Positions 1 through 7,323 are shown, numbered from the stretch's first letter. The stretch: DNA of 45,128 nt from Bacteroidales bacterium (GCA_024400565.1 JAKSMQ010000012.1:1-45128), one strand, 5' to 3'. The notes: generated from the letters alone by a model not told the origin. Translations and numbers: made by a program.

Positions 1-249
1 AGCCAGGATGGGCTATAGGGGGTGGATTGGGATGGATTGGATTGCCCAGCGGTGACCCGCTGGGACGGGGGCTGAGGGGGAGGTGGGACTAGGGAGTGAT
101 AGGGAGGAAGGAGGGGATAAGAAATGCTAGGGAGGACAGAGAGGAGGGGGATTGGAGGGATAGAAAGGGGGAACCGACTCAATTGTGGTTGGAAATATTT
201 GCAAAATATCCAACGTTGAATGTTGCCATTTTGACCTCATTCCGTCGAA

Positions 250-293
250 GGATCACCGAGAGATCACCGAAGGATCACCGAAGGATTGCCGAG
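250..293. repeat. 11-bp periodic array, unit GGATCACCGAA (4 units)
   Basis: Four consecutive 11-mers are visible: GGATCACCGAG, AGATCACCGAA, GGATCACCGAA and GGATTGCCGAG. The block before it (239-249) ends in CGAA and may be a decayed fifth unit. There is no clear inverted partner array nearby. It shares only its period, not its sequence, with the other 11-bp arrays in this window. Confidence 0.8.
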
Positions 294-337
294 GTCATTC
301 TTTGTAATCATACCAACATCCGCCGACACTAAATAGC

Positions 338-374
338 AAAAGTGGGAGTTCCATTTGGGTGCTCTCACTTTTTT
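338..374 (-). terminator. Bidirectional hairpin terminator after the sigma-factor operon
   Basis: An 11-bp stem pairs 338-348 (AAAAGTGGGAG) with 362-372 (CTCTCACTTTT), with one G-U pair and a 13-nt loop. Runs of T follow the stem on the + strand and a shorter T-rich run follows on the - strand. It lies about 65 nt beyond the stop codon of the 440-1018 gene, so it most likely ends that minus-strand operon. Confidence 0.75.
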
Positions 375-439
375 AATTTAATACAACGGTTGTAGAGTAT
401 TACAAACCGAGCATCATGAGGACTATGCTGTCTGATGAT

Positions 440-1018
440 CTACTCTTTCTTGCCTTCCTCAATTATGTCTTCTATGCCCTTGAATAGCTGACGTTGTTTT
501 TTTTGTTCTTTCCGGCCGGCGTGTAGGCTGACAAGAATAGTACAAGTCACTAGTATAAGGGGCCGTATCCAGTTGTCAGAGGATTTAAAGATTAATAGAA
601 AGCCAAAGAATAGCATGATGAAGCTTTTAGGGAGTCGAACCTTTATGGGTTCAGGGGTTATGGAGTTAATATATGCCATGGTATCTACGACCTCCTCAAG
701 GGTCGTACAACGTTGATAGGCCTTTCGTCGGCTGAAGAAATGATAAGCAAATATTGACATCATCCCCCAGGCGGCAATGATAATAATCGGATCTCCATTT
801 CGGACGGTAATCAATATGACAGATGGAATAAATATGAGGGCCACTAGCGCAATGGCTTTTATCTGCCTTTTCTGCCAGTCACGTAATCGGTTATTAGCTG
901 TCTCGAATAGCAACTTCTCGTCGGCAATGTGTTGCTGGTTGAGTTCCTCCTGCAGCAATGCGTATTGCTGTTTCATCTGGTCCAGCTCTTGTTCTATGTT
1001 CAGGTTGTCGTTTTCCAT
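440..1018 (-). CDS. Membrane protein encoded with an ECF sigma factor (putative sigma regulator)
   Basis: This 192-residue protein starts with a charged, probably coiled-coil helix (about 1-50, rich in Q, E and L). Hydrophobic segments follow at about 54-73, 77-95, 132-145 and 151-167, then a Lys/Glu-rich cytoplasmic tail. Its ATG overlaps the stop codon of the upstream sigma factor by one base (TAATG), so the two are translationally coupled. That arrangement is typical of a sigma factor with its membrane-bound regulator, but no known anti-sigma domain is recognisable and the role is inferred from position only. A similar pair, an ECF sigma factor plus a two-helix membrane protein, occurs at 41670-43035. 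Confidence 0.75.
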   Translation of the reverse strand: MENDNLNIEQELDQMKQQYALLQEELNQQHIADEKLLFETANNRLRDWQKRQIKAIALVALIFIPSVILITVRNGDPIIIIAAWGMMSIFAYHFFSRRKAYQRCTTLEEVVDTMAYINSITPEPIKVRLPKSFIMLFFGFLLIFKSSDNWIRPLILVTCTILVSLHAGRKEQKKQRQLFKGIEDIIEEGKKE

Positions 1019-1509
1019 TATCGTAGCATTTTGATTAGTTTTTCTTTTACTCTTACCAAGCGTACGCTTACGTTGTTGGCACTAATGCCCAATACGAGAC
1101 CAATCTCATCGTAGCTCATACCCTCCAGCCACATCAGTACCAGCGCCCTGTCGGTCAACTCCAGCTGACCGATGCGGTCGTGAAGCTGGCGGATCTGCTC
1201 CACCTTAGGGTCGTCGGTATCCTGATAGAGATCCACCGTCAGGTCTAACGGTATCGTTTTCTCTCGACGTGACCGCTTCTTCTTGTCGTTGAGACAAGTG
1301 TTGAGGCTGATACGATAAACCCAGGTGTGGGCGCTACTCGCTTCCTTGAAGGTATCGAACCCCTGCCATAGACGGACAAGCACATCCTGAAAAAGGTCTT
1401 CGGCATCCGCCCTGTTTGTGGCAAACATGTAGCACACGGCATAGATAGTCGACTTCTGGTCGAGCACCAAATCCGTAAACCGCTGTTCTTTGTTACTTTC
1501 AATCATCAA
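1018..1509 (-). CDS. RNA polymerase sigma factor, ECF (sigma-70 family)
   Basis: The 163-residue product has the two-domain layout of ECF sigma factors. Region 2 (about 10-75) includes the stretch ADAEDLFQDVLVRLWQ and the aromatic HTWVYRISLN segment used in promoter melting. Region 4 (about 110-160) has a helix-turn-helix around YDEIGLVLGISANNVSVRLVR. It would direct RNA polymerase to a small regulon. The length is normal for the family. The next gene (membrane protein, 440-1018) overlaps its stop codon and is likely its regulator. The start ATG at 1509 follows another potential start by none; MM at the N-terminus leaves the exact first codon open by one residue. The target promoters cannot be read from this window. 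Confidence 0.93.
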   Translation of the reverse strand: MMIESNKEQRFTDLVLDQKSTIYAVCYMFATNRADAEDLFQDVLVRLWQGFDTFKEASSAHTWVYRISLNTCLNDKKKRSRREKTIPLDLTVDLYQDTDDPKVEQIRQLHDRIGQLELTDRALVLMWLEGMSYDEIGLVLGISANNVSVRLVRVKEKLIKMLR

Positions 1510-1780
1510 TCAATTTGTTTCTATCTATATTAGACAACCGATATGGCAAAAAACTACAAACTTGTAATAATTTTTGCGGGATACTTATTTTATCATTTTG
1601 CTAATAGACGACTCCTTGCTTTCTGGCAATGAGTCTGAGGGGGAGCATACTCCGCCAATTGGGTAAAACCATCTCGTAAACAGCGATATTCTGTGTAGGG
1701 ACAGATTATCCACCTTATGACGCAAAAAGCGTTGGATAGAGGATATAAATAAAAATATTAGACAAACCTCAAGAAAGGTA

Positions 1781-2380
1781 TTAGAGATTCTCTCCGTTGG
1801 CCTTGCGGTCGAGTTTGGAGGGAATAATCTTAACCTCCATGCCTACCTCGATAATCTTGTGGAGTTCAAGAATATCCTCATTGCGCAGGCGGATACATCC
1901 TTCTGTGCAACGGGTACCCATTGACTCTGGCTGATGAGTGCCATGTATGCCAATATGGCCAAAGCGACTATTGATGCGAAAGAAATAGGGACCGTAAGCA
2001 TTTAAGATGTATCCTTTACCATCCCCAAAGTCGTGAGGCCAAGAACTGCAATCATCGATAGCTTTGATATGGAACGTTCCTTCGGGAGTTCTGTTATCGC
2101 CTTCGGCCATCTTGTTGCCGTAATTCTTGGCTACAGCACAAGGATAACAAGCCACTACCTCGTCGTGCTGATTTAGCACGGTAAGGGTATAATCTCCCTT
2201 GGATACGATAATACGGAGAGTGTCCTGGCCACCTTCTTTCTCTACTTTTATAGGGGTAGTGTCTACCATTACTGTATCATTGGCGGTATCTTTTATCACT
2301 TCCTTGCATTCTGACTTGCAGGAAGAGAAAGTAGAACCCAATGCTATGAAAAGGAACAGAAATAAGATATGTTTAATCAC
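1781..2380 (-). CDS. L,D-transpeptidase (YkuD) lipoprotein, second of a tandem pair
   Basis: A YkuD-fold peptidoglycan L,D-transpeptidase acting in the periplasm, where such enzymes form 3-3 cross-links or anchor proteins to the wall. I chose the GTG at 2380, which gives 199 residues with a signal peptide (IKHILFLFLFIALG) and a lipobox ending at Cys21, and overlaps the upstream gene by 8 nt. An ATG at 2425 would add 15 charged residues and a 53-nt overlap. The catalytic core reads HGTHQPESMGTRCTEGCIRL: the nucleophilic Cys and the His-Gly are present, but the usual Ser-His-Gly-Cys is Thr-Glu-Gly-Cys. It is co-transcribed with the paralogue at 2373-3146. Family assignment is secure; the effect of the His-to-Glu change is unknown. 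Confidence 0.88.
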   Translation of the reverse strand: MIKHILFLFLFIALGSTFSSCKSECKEVIKDTANDTVMVDTTPIKVEKEGGQDTLRIIVSKGDYTLTVLNQHDEVVACYPCAVAKNYGNKMAEGDNRTPEGTFHIKAIDDCSSWPHDFGDGKGYILNAYGPYFFRINSRFGHIGIHGTHQPESMGTRCTEGCIRLRNEDILELHKIIEVGMEVKIIPSKLDRKANGENL

Positions 2381-3146
2381 GGCGTTCGAGTCGTCGCTCC
2401 TTTCGACGTTTTTCCCACTTGGCATCTTTCTTAAATGGAGTCTTTAATTTCTTCTCGTGACGACGCTTAGCCTCAATAGCCTTGCGTTTCTTGTCAAGAA
2501 GACGCTGTTTCTCTTCCAGTTTCTTGGCTCTCTCGGCCTGGCGAGCACGTATCTTGGCATCTTCGTCCTTATGCTTTGCATTCTCAGCCATATCCTTGTC
2601 GCCTGGAAGAATGGTGACTTTGCAACCTGGCTTAACCAACTCTGCAAGAATAGAAACGTCCCAGTTGCGCATGCGGATACAGCCGTGAGAAGCTCGGGTA
2701 CCAATCGAGAGAGGAGAGCTGGTTCCGTGAATACCGATACCGGGACAACTTAAAGCCAAGAACCATGGGCCATAAACACCATACACGACTCGTCCGTTGG
2801 GAAGAGCATAAGGGGCATGGGTTGCATCATTTACACGAAGAATGGTAAATTCGCCCTCGGGAGTACGGCAGTCGCCCCGAGATCTCTTGTTACCATAGTT
2901 TCGGGATAGGGCTACGGGGAAACATACAACAGTATCGCCTTTGGGATTGTATACTGTAAGACGGAAATCCTGTTTTGAGATAACAATATGAACGGTATCG
3001 TCAATATTGAGCAAGGGCGCATCCTCTTCTTCAATAGCAACACTATCAACGGAATCTGCCATCAATTCCTCCATATCCGGACGACCACAAGCACCCATGA
3101 AGAGTGCCAATGTCAAAGTCATCAGTAGTGAGAATAAAATGCGCAT
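2373..3146 (-). CDS. L,D-transpeptidase (YkuD) lipoprotein with long basic C-terminal tail
   Basis: This 257-residue protein has a lipoprotein signal (MRILFSLLMTLTLALFMGAC, lipid Cys at 20), an acidic linker (21-50) and a YkuD domain (about 51-182). The active-site motif is canonical: His140-Gly and Ser153-His-Gly-Cys156-Ile-Arg. About 70 residues at the C-terminus (186-257) are an extremely Lys/Arg-rich, probably helical tail, absent from the neighbouring paralogue. Inference: the tail could bind anionic wall polymers, LPS or DNA, or serve as a spacer. A TAnnTTTG promoter box lies 33 nt upstream, and the next gene overlaps its end, so the two form an operon. Confidence 0.9.
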   Translation of the reverse strand: MRILFSLLMTLTLALFMGACGRPDMEELMADSVDSVAIEEEDAPLLNIDDTVHIVISKQDFRLTVYNPKGDTVVCFPVALSRNYGNKRSRGDCRTPEGEFTILRVNDATHAPYALPNGRVVYGVYGPWFLALSCPGIGIHGTSSPLSIGTRASHGCIRMRNWDVSILAELVKPGCKVTILPGDKDMAENAKHKDEDAKIRARQAERAKKLEEKQRLLDKKRKAIEAKRRHEKKLKTPFKKDAKWEKRRKERRLERRD

Positions 3147-3178
3147 ATTCCTGTAAATAGTCCGTTCAAAACAAGTTG

Positions 3179-3186
3179 CAAAGATA
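3179..3186 (-). promoter_or_regulatory. Bacteroidetes -7 box (TATCTTTG) for the L,D-transpeptidase pair
   Basis: The minus strand reads TATCTTTGCAAC, matching TAnnTTTG, 33 nt before the start codon at 3146. No clear TTTG -33 element is visible at the expected distance. Confidence 0.6.
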
Positions 3187-3355
3187 CATTTTTTTTTAGA
3201 ACCTTGAGCAATATAATATAATATTTATATAATAACAGACGAAACAGCTCTCTATTTCAATAAAATAAAGAAATGAATTTATCTATCTGTTTGGCGAGTT
3301 CGATTAGCAGTATTACCTATTGATTAAGAATGATTTTACTATTTTGGAATATTTC

Positions 3356-3386
3356 TAAAAAAGGCATCCCGAATTCAGGATGCCTC
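3356..3386 (-). terminator. Intrinsic terminator of manC
   Basis: On the minus strand AGGCATCC and GGATGCCT pair across GAATTC-containing DNA (3362-3385 on the + strand) and are followed directly by six T. It lies about 55 nt after the manC stop codon. Confidence 0.9.
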
Positions 3387-3441
3387 TAGGGTTGTATAAT
3401 ACTGACAGATAACCGATAATGATGGGTGTTGTCAAGATATA

Positions 3442-4527
3442 TTATTGCTTGCTCAAGTCCTCCACCCACTCTTTGATACGCTGTTCATCGTCGAGACGGC
3501 ATACCAGGAGGGAGTTGTCTCTATAGGCCACCAGACAATGGTCAAGGCCCTGAACAATAGCTTCTGTACCAGGCTCGATGTTGATAACCGTATTCTTGCT
3601 TTCGCGTACTACGATATTGCCAAGAAGGGCATTACCATCAGCATCATGCTGGGCATGGGTATAGAAAGAGCCCCATGTTCCAATATCGCTCCATCCGAAA
3701 TTGGCAGGAATGGTAAAACGCTGGGTAGCATGTTCCATTACTCCAAAATCGATACTTATATTCTGGCATTGAGCAAACTTCTCATTGATAAACTGTTGCT
3801 CGGCATCGGTATTGAACAATTCTGCTCCAGAATCAAAAAGTGAAACCATATCTGGAAGGAAGGAACGGAAGGCTGTCATTATGCCATCAAGACTCCAGAT
3901 AAAGATGCCCGAATTCCAGAAATAATTGCCGGCTGCAAGGAATTGCTTGGCATGATCAAGATCGGGTTTCTCCTTGAAATTACGAACTTCTATTACTCGC
4001 GATTCTCCTCCTCTCTCTTCAGGAGCTACTTCTATATACCCATAACCGGTCTCAGGACGAGAGGGGGTGATGCCTATAGTAAGAAGAGACTCTTTGTGGT
4101 TTGGTTGCGAAACGAAATCAAATCCCATAGAGATGATACGCTGAAATTCACGTTCATTGGTAACAAGATGGTCGGCGGGCGTCACAACAATATTAGGATT
4201 CGTTTCTCCTTTTGCTTTTGCCATGGCCTGAATGCGATAGGACGCATAAGCGATACATGGAGCTGTATTACGGCGCATTGGCTCACAAAGAACCTGGTTG
4301 GGAGTCATCTCGGGAATATGCTCCAAAACTAGTTCTTTATAGGCTGCATTTGTTACAACAAGAAAATTCTCGGCGGGAACAACGGGAAGAAAGCGCTCAA
4401 AGGTGCTACGTATAAAACTCTTTCCTGTACCGAAGATATCGAGAAACTGCTTGGGATAGTTATTCTTGCTGAGGGGCCAGAAACGGCTTCCTATACCTCC
4501 GGCCATGATTATGCAATAGTTGGACAT
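3442..4527 (-). CDS. manC: Mannose-1-phosphate guanylyltransferase
   Basis: Makes GDP-mannose from mannose-1-phosphate and GTP in the cytoplasm, feeding GDP-mannose and GDP-fucose into surface glycans. The 361-residue protein starts with the nucleotidyltransferase signature GGIGSRFWPLSKNNYPKQF (10-28). Further family stretches are CEPMRRNTAPCIAYAS, VTPADHL, ETGYGYIE, FKEKPD and GNYFWNSGIF, then ANFGWSDIGTWGS near residue 280. Length matches the short, single-domain form: the C-terminal isomerase domain of bifunctional ManC/AlgA enzymes is absent. It is a single gene with its own promoter box at 4564-4571 and its own terminator, divergent from trpS, and is not inside a polysaccharide cluster here. 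Confidence 0.95.
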   Translation of the reverse strand: MSNYCIIMAGGIGSRFWPLSKNNYPKQFLDIFGTGKSFIRSTFERFLPVVPAENFLVVTNAAYKELVLEHIPEMTPNQVLCEPMRRNTAPCIAYASYRIQAMAKAKGETNPNIVVTPADHLVTNEREFQRIISMGFDFVSQPNHKESLLTIGITPSRPETGYGYIEVAPEERGGESRVIEVRNFKEKPDLDHAKQFLAAGNYFWNSGIFIWSLDGIMTAFRSFLPDMVSLFDSGAELFNTDAEQQFINEKFAQCQNISIDFGVMEHATQRFTIPANFGWSDIGTWGSFYTHAQHDADGNALLGNIVVRESKNTVINIEPGTEAIVQGLDHCLVAYRDNSLLVCRLDDEQRIKEWVEDLSKQ

Positions 4528-4563
4528 GTGAGTGGGTGTTTGTTCAGTTCATGTTTCAGACTG

Positions 4564-4571
4564 CAAAGATA
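4564..4571 (-). promoter_or_regulatory. Bacteroidetes -7 box (TATCTTTG) for manC
   Basis: The minus strand reads AGTATCTTTGCAG, 37 nt upstream of the manC start. The -33 element is not clear; the nearest candidate is ATTG at 4591-4594, 19 bp away. Confidence 0.6.
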
Positions 4572-4708
4572 CTACTTTTTTTTCAATTGTCAATAATAAT
4601 ATTCACTTTTCTGCGTATTATATATAGGTGGAGAATAGATAAGACCATTTTTGTCCAATCTCCAGTCAACAGAGAAATATATTATTCGCACTAACTGATA
4701 AATATCGC

Positions 4709-5707
4709 ATGAGTAAAGAAATCGTTTGCAGCGGCATACGCCCTACTGGCAACTTACACTTAGGCAACTATTTCGGAGCACTCCGCAACTTCATCAAGAT
4801 GCAGGATGAGTACAACTGCTACTTTTTCATTGCCGACTACCACTCTCTTACCACTCACCCTACTCCTGAGAATCTCTACAATAACGCTCGCCAGATACTG
4901 GTTCAATACCTGGCATGTGGACTTGATCCGGAGAAATCTACCATATACCTTCAGAGCGATTTGCCAGAGACTATCGAACTCTATCTCTTCCTCAATATGA
5001 ATGCTTATCTGGGAGAGTTAGAGCGCGTTACATCTTTTAAGGACAAAGTTCGCCAGCAACCCAATAATGTAAATGCAGGCCTCCTTACCTACCCCACACT
5101 TATGGCAGCCGATATTCTCATCCATAAGGCAGCCAAAGTTCCTGTAGGAAAAGATCAGGAGCAGCATCTCGAAATGACCCGTACCTTTGCCGGACGCTTC
5201 AACAATATGTATAAGTGCGAGGTATTCCCTATGCCTCAAGCCTTTAACTTTGGAGGAGACTTGGTGAAGATTCCTGGACTTGATGGTAGTGGCAAGATGG
5301 GCAAGAGCGAAGGCGAAGGCAATGCACTCTTCCTTACCGACGAACCTAACGTAATCAAAAAGAAGATTATGCGTGCAAAGACCGATAATGGTCCAGAGCA
5401 GATGAACCAACAGAAACCTGTTGAGATTGAAAACCTTTTCACTTTGCTCAAGGTGGTTTCGAAACCCGATACCGTTGAGTACTTTGACGACCTCTATAAT
5501 CGGTGTCAGATTCGCTATGGTGACCTCAAGAAACAATTGGTCGAAGACATGAATCTTTTCATTGATCCTATCCGGGAAAGAATCAAAGCAATAGATTCTG
5601 ACGAAAAATCTTTGCAACGGATTATGGATATGGGCAAAGAGAAAGCCCACGAAAGTGCCCGTCGCACAATCGATGAAGTTCGTCATGTGATTGGTTTTAG
5701 AAACTAA
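4709..5707 (+). CDS. trpS: Tryptophanyl-tRNA synthetase
   Basis: Class I aminoacyl-tRNA synthetase that charges tRNA-Trp. The 332 residues are the usual bacterial length. The ATP-binding HIGH-type motif appears as GNLHLGNYFGA (about 14-24) and the KMSKS loop as KMGKSEG (about 196-202). The region between them carries the family sequences YHSLTTHPTP, SDLPET and TYPTLMAADIL. It is a single-gene unit: manC lies divergently upstream, and a strong hairpin terminator follows 24 nt after the stop codon. A minus-strand open frame within it is only a shadow. Confidence 0.97.
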   Translation: MSKEIVCSGIRPTGNLHLGNYFGALRNFIKMQDEYNCYFFIADYHSLTTHPTPENLYNNARQILVQYLACGLDPEKSTIYLQSDLPETIELYLFLNMNAYLGELERVTSFKDKVRQQPNNVNAGLLTYPTLMAADILIHKAAKVPVGKDQEQHLEMTRTFAGRFNNMYKCEVFPMPQAFNFGGDLVKIPGLDGSGKMGKSEGEGNALFLTDEPNVIKKKIMRAKTDNGPEQMNQQKPVEIENLFTLLKVVSKPDTVEYFDDLYNRCQIRYGDLKKQLVEDMNLFIDPIRERIKAIDSDEKSLQRIMDMGKEKAHESARRTIDEVRHVIGFRN

Positions 5708-5730
5708 TCAACCATCATACAATACAACAA

Positions 5731-5765
5731 AAGGGTTCCAGTAAAGATACTGGGACCCTTATTGT
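5731..5765 (+). terminator. Intrinsic terminator of trpS
   Basis: A 13-bp stem pairs AAGGGTTCCAGTA (5731-5743) with TACTGGGACCCTT (5748-5760), with one G-U pair and an AAGA tetraloop, followed by ATTGTTT. Confidence 0.93.
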
Positions 5766-6107
5766 TTCACCTTGCCCCCATGAAGATAGCCTTCAATACG
5801 AAAAGATACGAGACAACAGATATTCTTTCTGTTATAATTCTAGCAAGAATTATTCCTATTGTTTAATATTGGTGTCTACTAAACTTTCATTCCTGAATTT
5901 TAATCTCATAAATCAGTTCTGGCCGCGTAAGGAAAAAGCATTGGAAGAGGGCAACTTTTGAAAATTGAGTCTCCGAAAACGGAGATTCCGCATCCATAAT
6001 CATGTATCTGTCAATATTTCTCAGGTTAATGTTTCTTAAGTTTTTTGACAAAATCGCACAAAATCGCACAAAATTGGTTTGGAGAAGGGAAAAAGTTGTT
6101 CGCGATG
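5766..6107. other. Gene-free AT-rich spacer with a 10-bp direct repeat
   Basis: No gene is supported here. A 78-codon minus-strand frame (5887-6123) has no recognisable features. The only structure seen is a short direct repeat, ACAAAATCGC twice plus a partial third copy, around 6048-6074, just before the promoter at 6108-6139. Confidence 0.5.
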
Positions 6108-6139
6108 TTTGGTCAGTATGCAAATTTTGTGTAATTTTG
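6108..6139 (+). promoter_or_regulatory. Complete Bacteroidetes promoter (TTTG-N20-TAATTTTG)
   Basis: TTTG at 6108-6111 and TAATTTTG at 6132-6139 are 20 bp apart, the expected geometry. It reads into a 30-codon frame (6167-6259), a hairpin element (6185-6270) and a truncated DUF6266-like start (6346), so it was probably the promoter of a gene that has since decayed. Confidence 0.75.
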
Positions 6140-6166
6140 CACTCGTATTCCTAAAGAAAAATTGTT

Positions 6167-6259
6167 ATGAAAAAAATGTGTGTTATATGCTTTCTCAATA
6201 AAGACTGGTTATATAGTGCCTTTAGGGTGCCTTTAGGGTGCCTTTACCCCCGGGGCTAA
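6167..6259 (+). CDS. Possible 30-residue leader peptide
   Basis: An ATG 27 nt after a good promoter box opens a 30-codon frame, MKKMCVICFLNKDWLYSAFR followed by ten residues and a stop. The second half is encoded by the 11-bp repeat and hairpin of 6185-6270, so the frame may be accidental. No Shine-Dalgarno sequence and no homologue are recognised. If translated it would be a short peptide in the leader of the decayed gene downstream. Confidence 0.2.
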   Translation: MKKMCVICFLNKDWLYSAFRVPLGCLYPRG

Positions 6260-6270
6260 AGAAAGCATAT
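6185..6270. repeat. Hairpin element with internal 11-bp repeat (GTGCCTTTAGG)
   Basis: The outer arms are a perfect 11-bp inverted repeat: ATATGCTTTCT at 6185-6195 and AGAAAGCATAT at 6260-6270. Inside are 2.7 copies of GTGCCTTTAGG (6216-6246), followed by ACCCCCGGGG. It shares the 11-bp period and the inverted arrangement of the other intergenic arrays. It sits 46 nt downstream of a promoter box, so it would be in the 5' leader of the transcript. Confidence 0.75.
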
Positions 6271-6345
6271 AGACATAGGCCCGCCACAACGAAATCAGTA
6301 CTGACCCCAATATTTATTGTTTCACACTCAAAATTGTTTTTCATC

Positions 6346-6468
6346 ATGGGTAAAATTATCGGAACTGCTCCCAGTTCAGTCTCAGGCTCGGTAGGCAACT
6401 ACACTTTTTCTTGTTCATTTCTTTCGACTGTCCGAAAGAAACGAAAGGGGAAATTTAACAGAGAATAA
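6346..6468 (+). pseudogene. Truncated DUF6266-like gene start
   Basis: From the ATG at 6346 the frame reads MGKIIGTAPSSVSGSVGNYT, which resembles the conserved N-terminus (MGKI-x-G-x-SGkvGN) of Bacteroidetes DUF6266 proteins of unknown function, normally around 200 residues. After about 23 residues the similarity stops: the DNA runs into an inverted repeat (TTTCTTTCG, 6418-6426, with CGAAAGAAA, 6433-6441) and a stop codon at 6466-6468. The rest of the gene is missing and a small TIR element begins at 6470. The family match is from memory and short, so moderate confidence only. Confidence 0.45.
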
Positions 6469-6469
6469 C

Positions 6470-6715
6470 CATTAAGAATTATTACTGTCCGCTAAAACTT
6501 TTAGAAGACCTTAAAAATTGGAGCTGACTCTATTTGTAGGAGTCAACCTCTTTTGTTACCTTTGCTTCTTCTATAAAAATTTCAATAACGATGAGCAAAG
6601 GTTCACATTTTCTGGATAGCCGTTGTATTTACCCGACTATAGGGATTGTACATGTCTAATAATGGTAAAAACAAGGACTTAAAACCATTTAGCGGACACC
6701 AATAATTGTTTAATG
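6470..6715. mobile_element. Small terminal-inverted-repeat element (MITE or deleted IS)
   Basis: TGTCCGCTAAA at 6486-6496 is matched exactly by its reverse complement TTTAGCGGACA at 6688-6698. Imperfect matching extends outward (CATTAA at 6470-6475, TTAATG at 6710-6715) and inward (ACTTTTA / TAAAACC). The roughly 245-bp element carries an internal inverted repeat around 6521-6550, a complete outward-reading promoter (6533-6564) and a 22-codon frame starting MSKGSHFL at 6591. That start resembles those of Bacteroidetes IS4-type transposases, so this may be an internally deleted IS or a non-autonomous derivative. No clear target-site duplication was found. Confidence 0.6.
6533..6564 (+). promoter_or_regulatory. 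Promoter inside the TIR element (TTTG-N20-TACCTTTG)
   Basis: TTTG at 6533-6536 and TACCTTTG at 6557-6564 are 20 bp apart, and an ATG follows at 6591. In an intact element this would drive the transposase. Confidence 0.65.
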
Positions 6716-6991
6716 AATCTATTGATTAACCTGTCTCAAATAATTTATCTTATGAACATCGGTTTATATTATCACACTAAGAAGGATAAGAGACTTGTCT
6801 TCGGCGATATCTATACCCTTAGAACATAAGGGGTATAAGTAACAACTGAATAAAGGAATTTCAGACAAGTCGGTCGTTTGGGGAAGATCGCTAGGCTTAA
6901 TAGTCCAACCATACCAGTTGTAAAAGACAATACATATATCTGTTTATGGCGTCTTTTTCTAATACGTAGAAAAGGAAAGGGTTATAATCTA
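6716..6991. other. Gene-free spacer with possible gene remnants
   Basis: A 25-codon frame beginning MNIGLYYHTKKDKRLVFGDI at 6752 and later fragments look protein-like but are interrupted by stops. I do not recognise the family. Together with the truncated DUF6266-like start and the TIR element this marks 6140-6990 as decaying DNA. Confidence 0.35.
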
Positions 6992-7028
6992 TAAAAAAGA
7001 AAGAGGCCATTCCGTATGGAACAGTCTC
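6992..7028 (-). terminator. Intrinsic terminator of the small lipoprotein gene
   Basis: The minus strand forms GAGACTGTTCC / GGAATGGCCTC (7003-7028 on the + strand) with wobble pairs, followed by CTTTCTTTTTTAT. It lies about 24 nt beyond the stop codon of 7052-7276. Confidence 0.8.
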
Positions 7029-7051
7029 TATTTCTAAATGCTTTTGCTTGA

Positions 7052-7276
7052 TTATTTGGTAGCTTCAGCAGTTTCAGCGGGAGCCTCAGCAGGAGTTTCA
7101 GCGTTAGCCTGCTCATCAGCGTTAGCCTGATCCTCAGCGGGAGCCTGGTCCTCAGCGGGAGCAGCGGTCTCTTCGGTCTGAGCGGGGCTATCAACCTTGT
7201 TTTCTTCAGTGGTACCTGCGCAAGAAGCGAAAGCGAACATGCCAGCAACGGCCATCAAAAACATTACTTTTTTCAT
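7052..7276 (-). CDS. Small Ala/Glu-rich lipoprotein
   Basis: A 74-residue precursor with a clear lipoprotein signal (MKKVMFLMAVAGMFAFASCA, lipid Cys at 19). The mature part is almost only A, E, P, Q, D and T, with short repeats (APAEDQ twice, then ANADEQANAE, then PAEAPAE). Such acidic, disordered lipoproteins are common in Bacteroidetes; the function is unknown. It has its own promoter box (7324-7331) and a strong terminator, so it is a stand-alone, probably well-expressed gene. The internal repetition could change length by slippage. Confidence 0.85.
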   Translation of the reverse strand: MKKVMFLMAVAGMFAFASCAGTTEENKVDSPAQTEETAAPAEDQAPAEDQANADEQANAETPAEAPAETAEATK

Positions 7277-7323
7277 CTCTTGTAAAAATTTTAAATTGTT
7301 ATCTATTTTATTGTTTCACGGTG

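Larger units (their letters stand above)
1..437. other. Gene-free left edge: G-rich DNA and 11-bp repeats
   Basis: No convincing gene is visible. Positions 1-180 are strongly G/purine-rich on the + strand, with loose repeats of GGATTGG and AGGGAGG type. An open frame at 96-332 is made almost entirely of this low-complexity DNA and of the 11-bp repeat, so I do not call it a gene. Positions 250-293 hold a clear 11-bp array and 338-374 a terminator hairpin, both listed separately. Confidence 0.6.

Noticed and set aside
96-332. Open frame of 78 codons at the left edge
   Set aside because: It is composed of G-rich low-complexity DNA and the 11-bp repeat; no start context, domain or codon pattern supports it.
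5887-6123. 78-codon minus-strand frame after trpS
   Set aside because: No recognisable protein features, and it overlaps a 10-bp direct repeat and a promoter.
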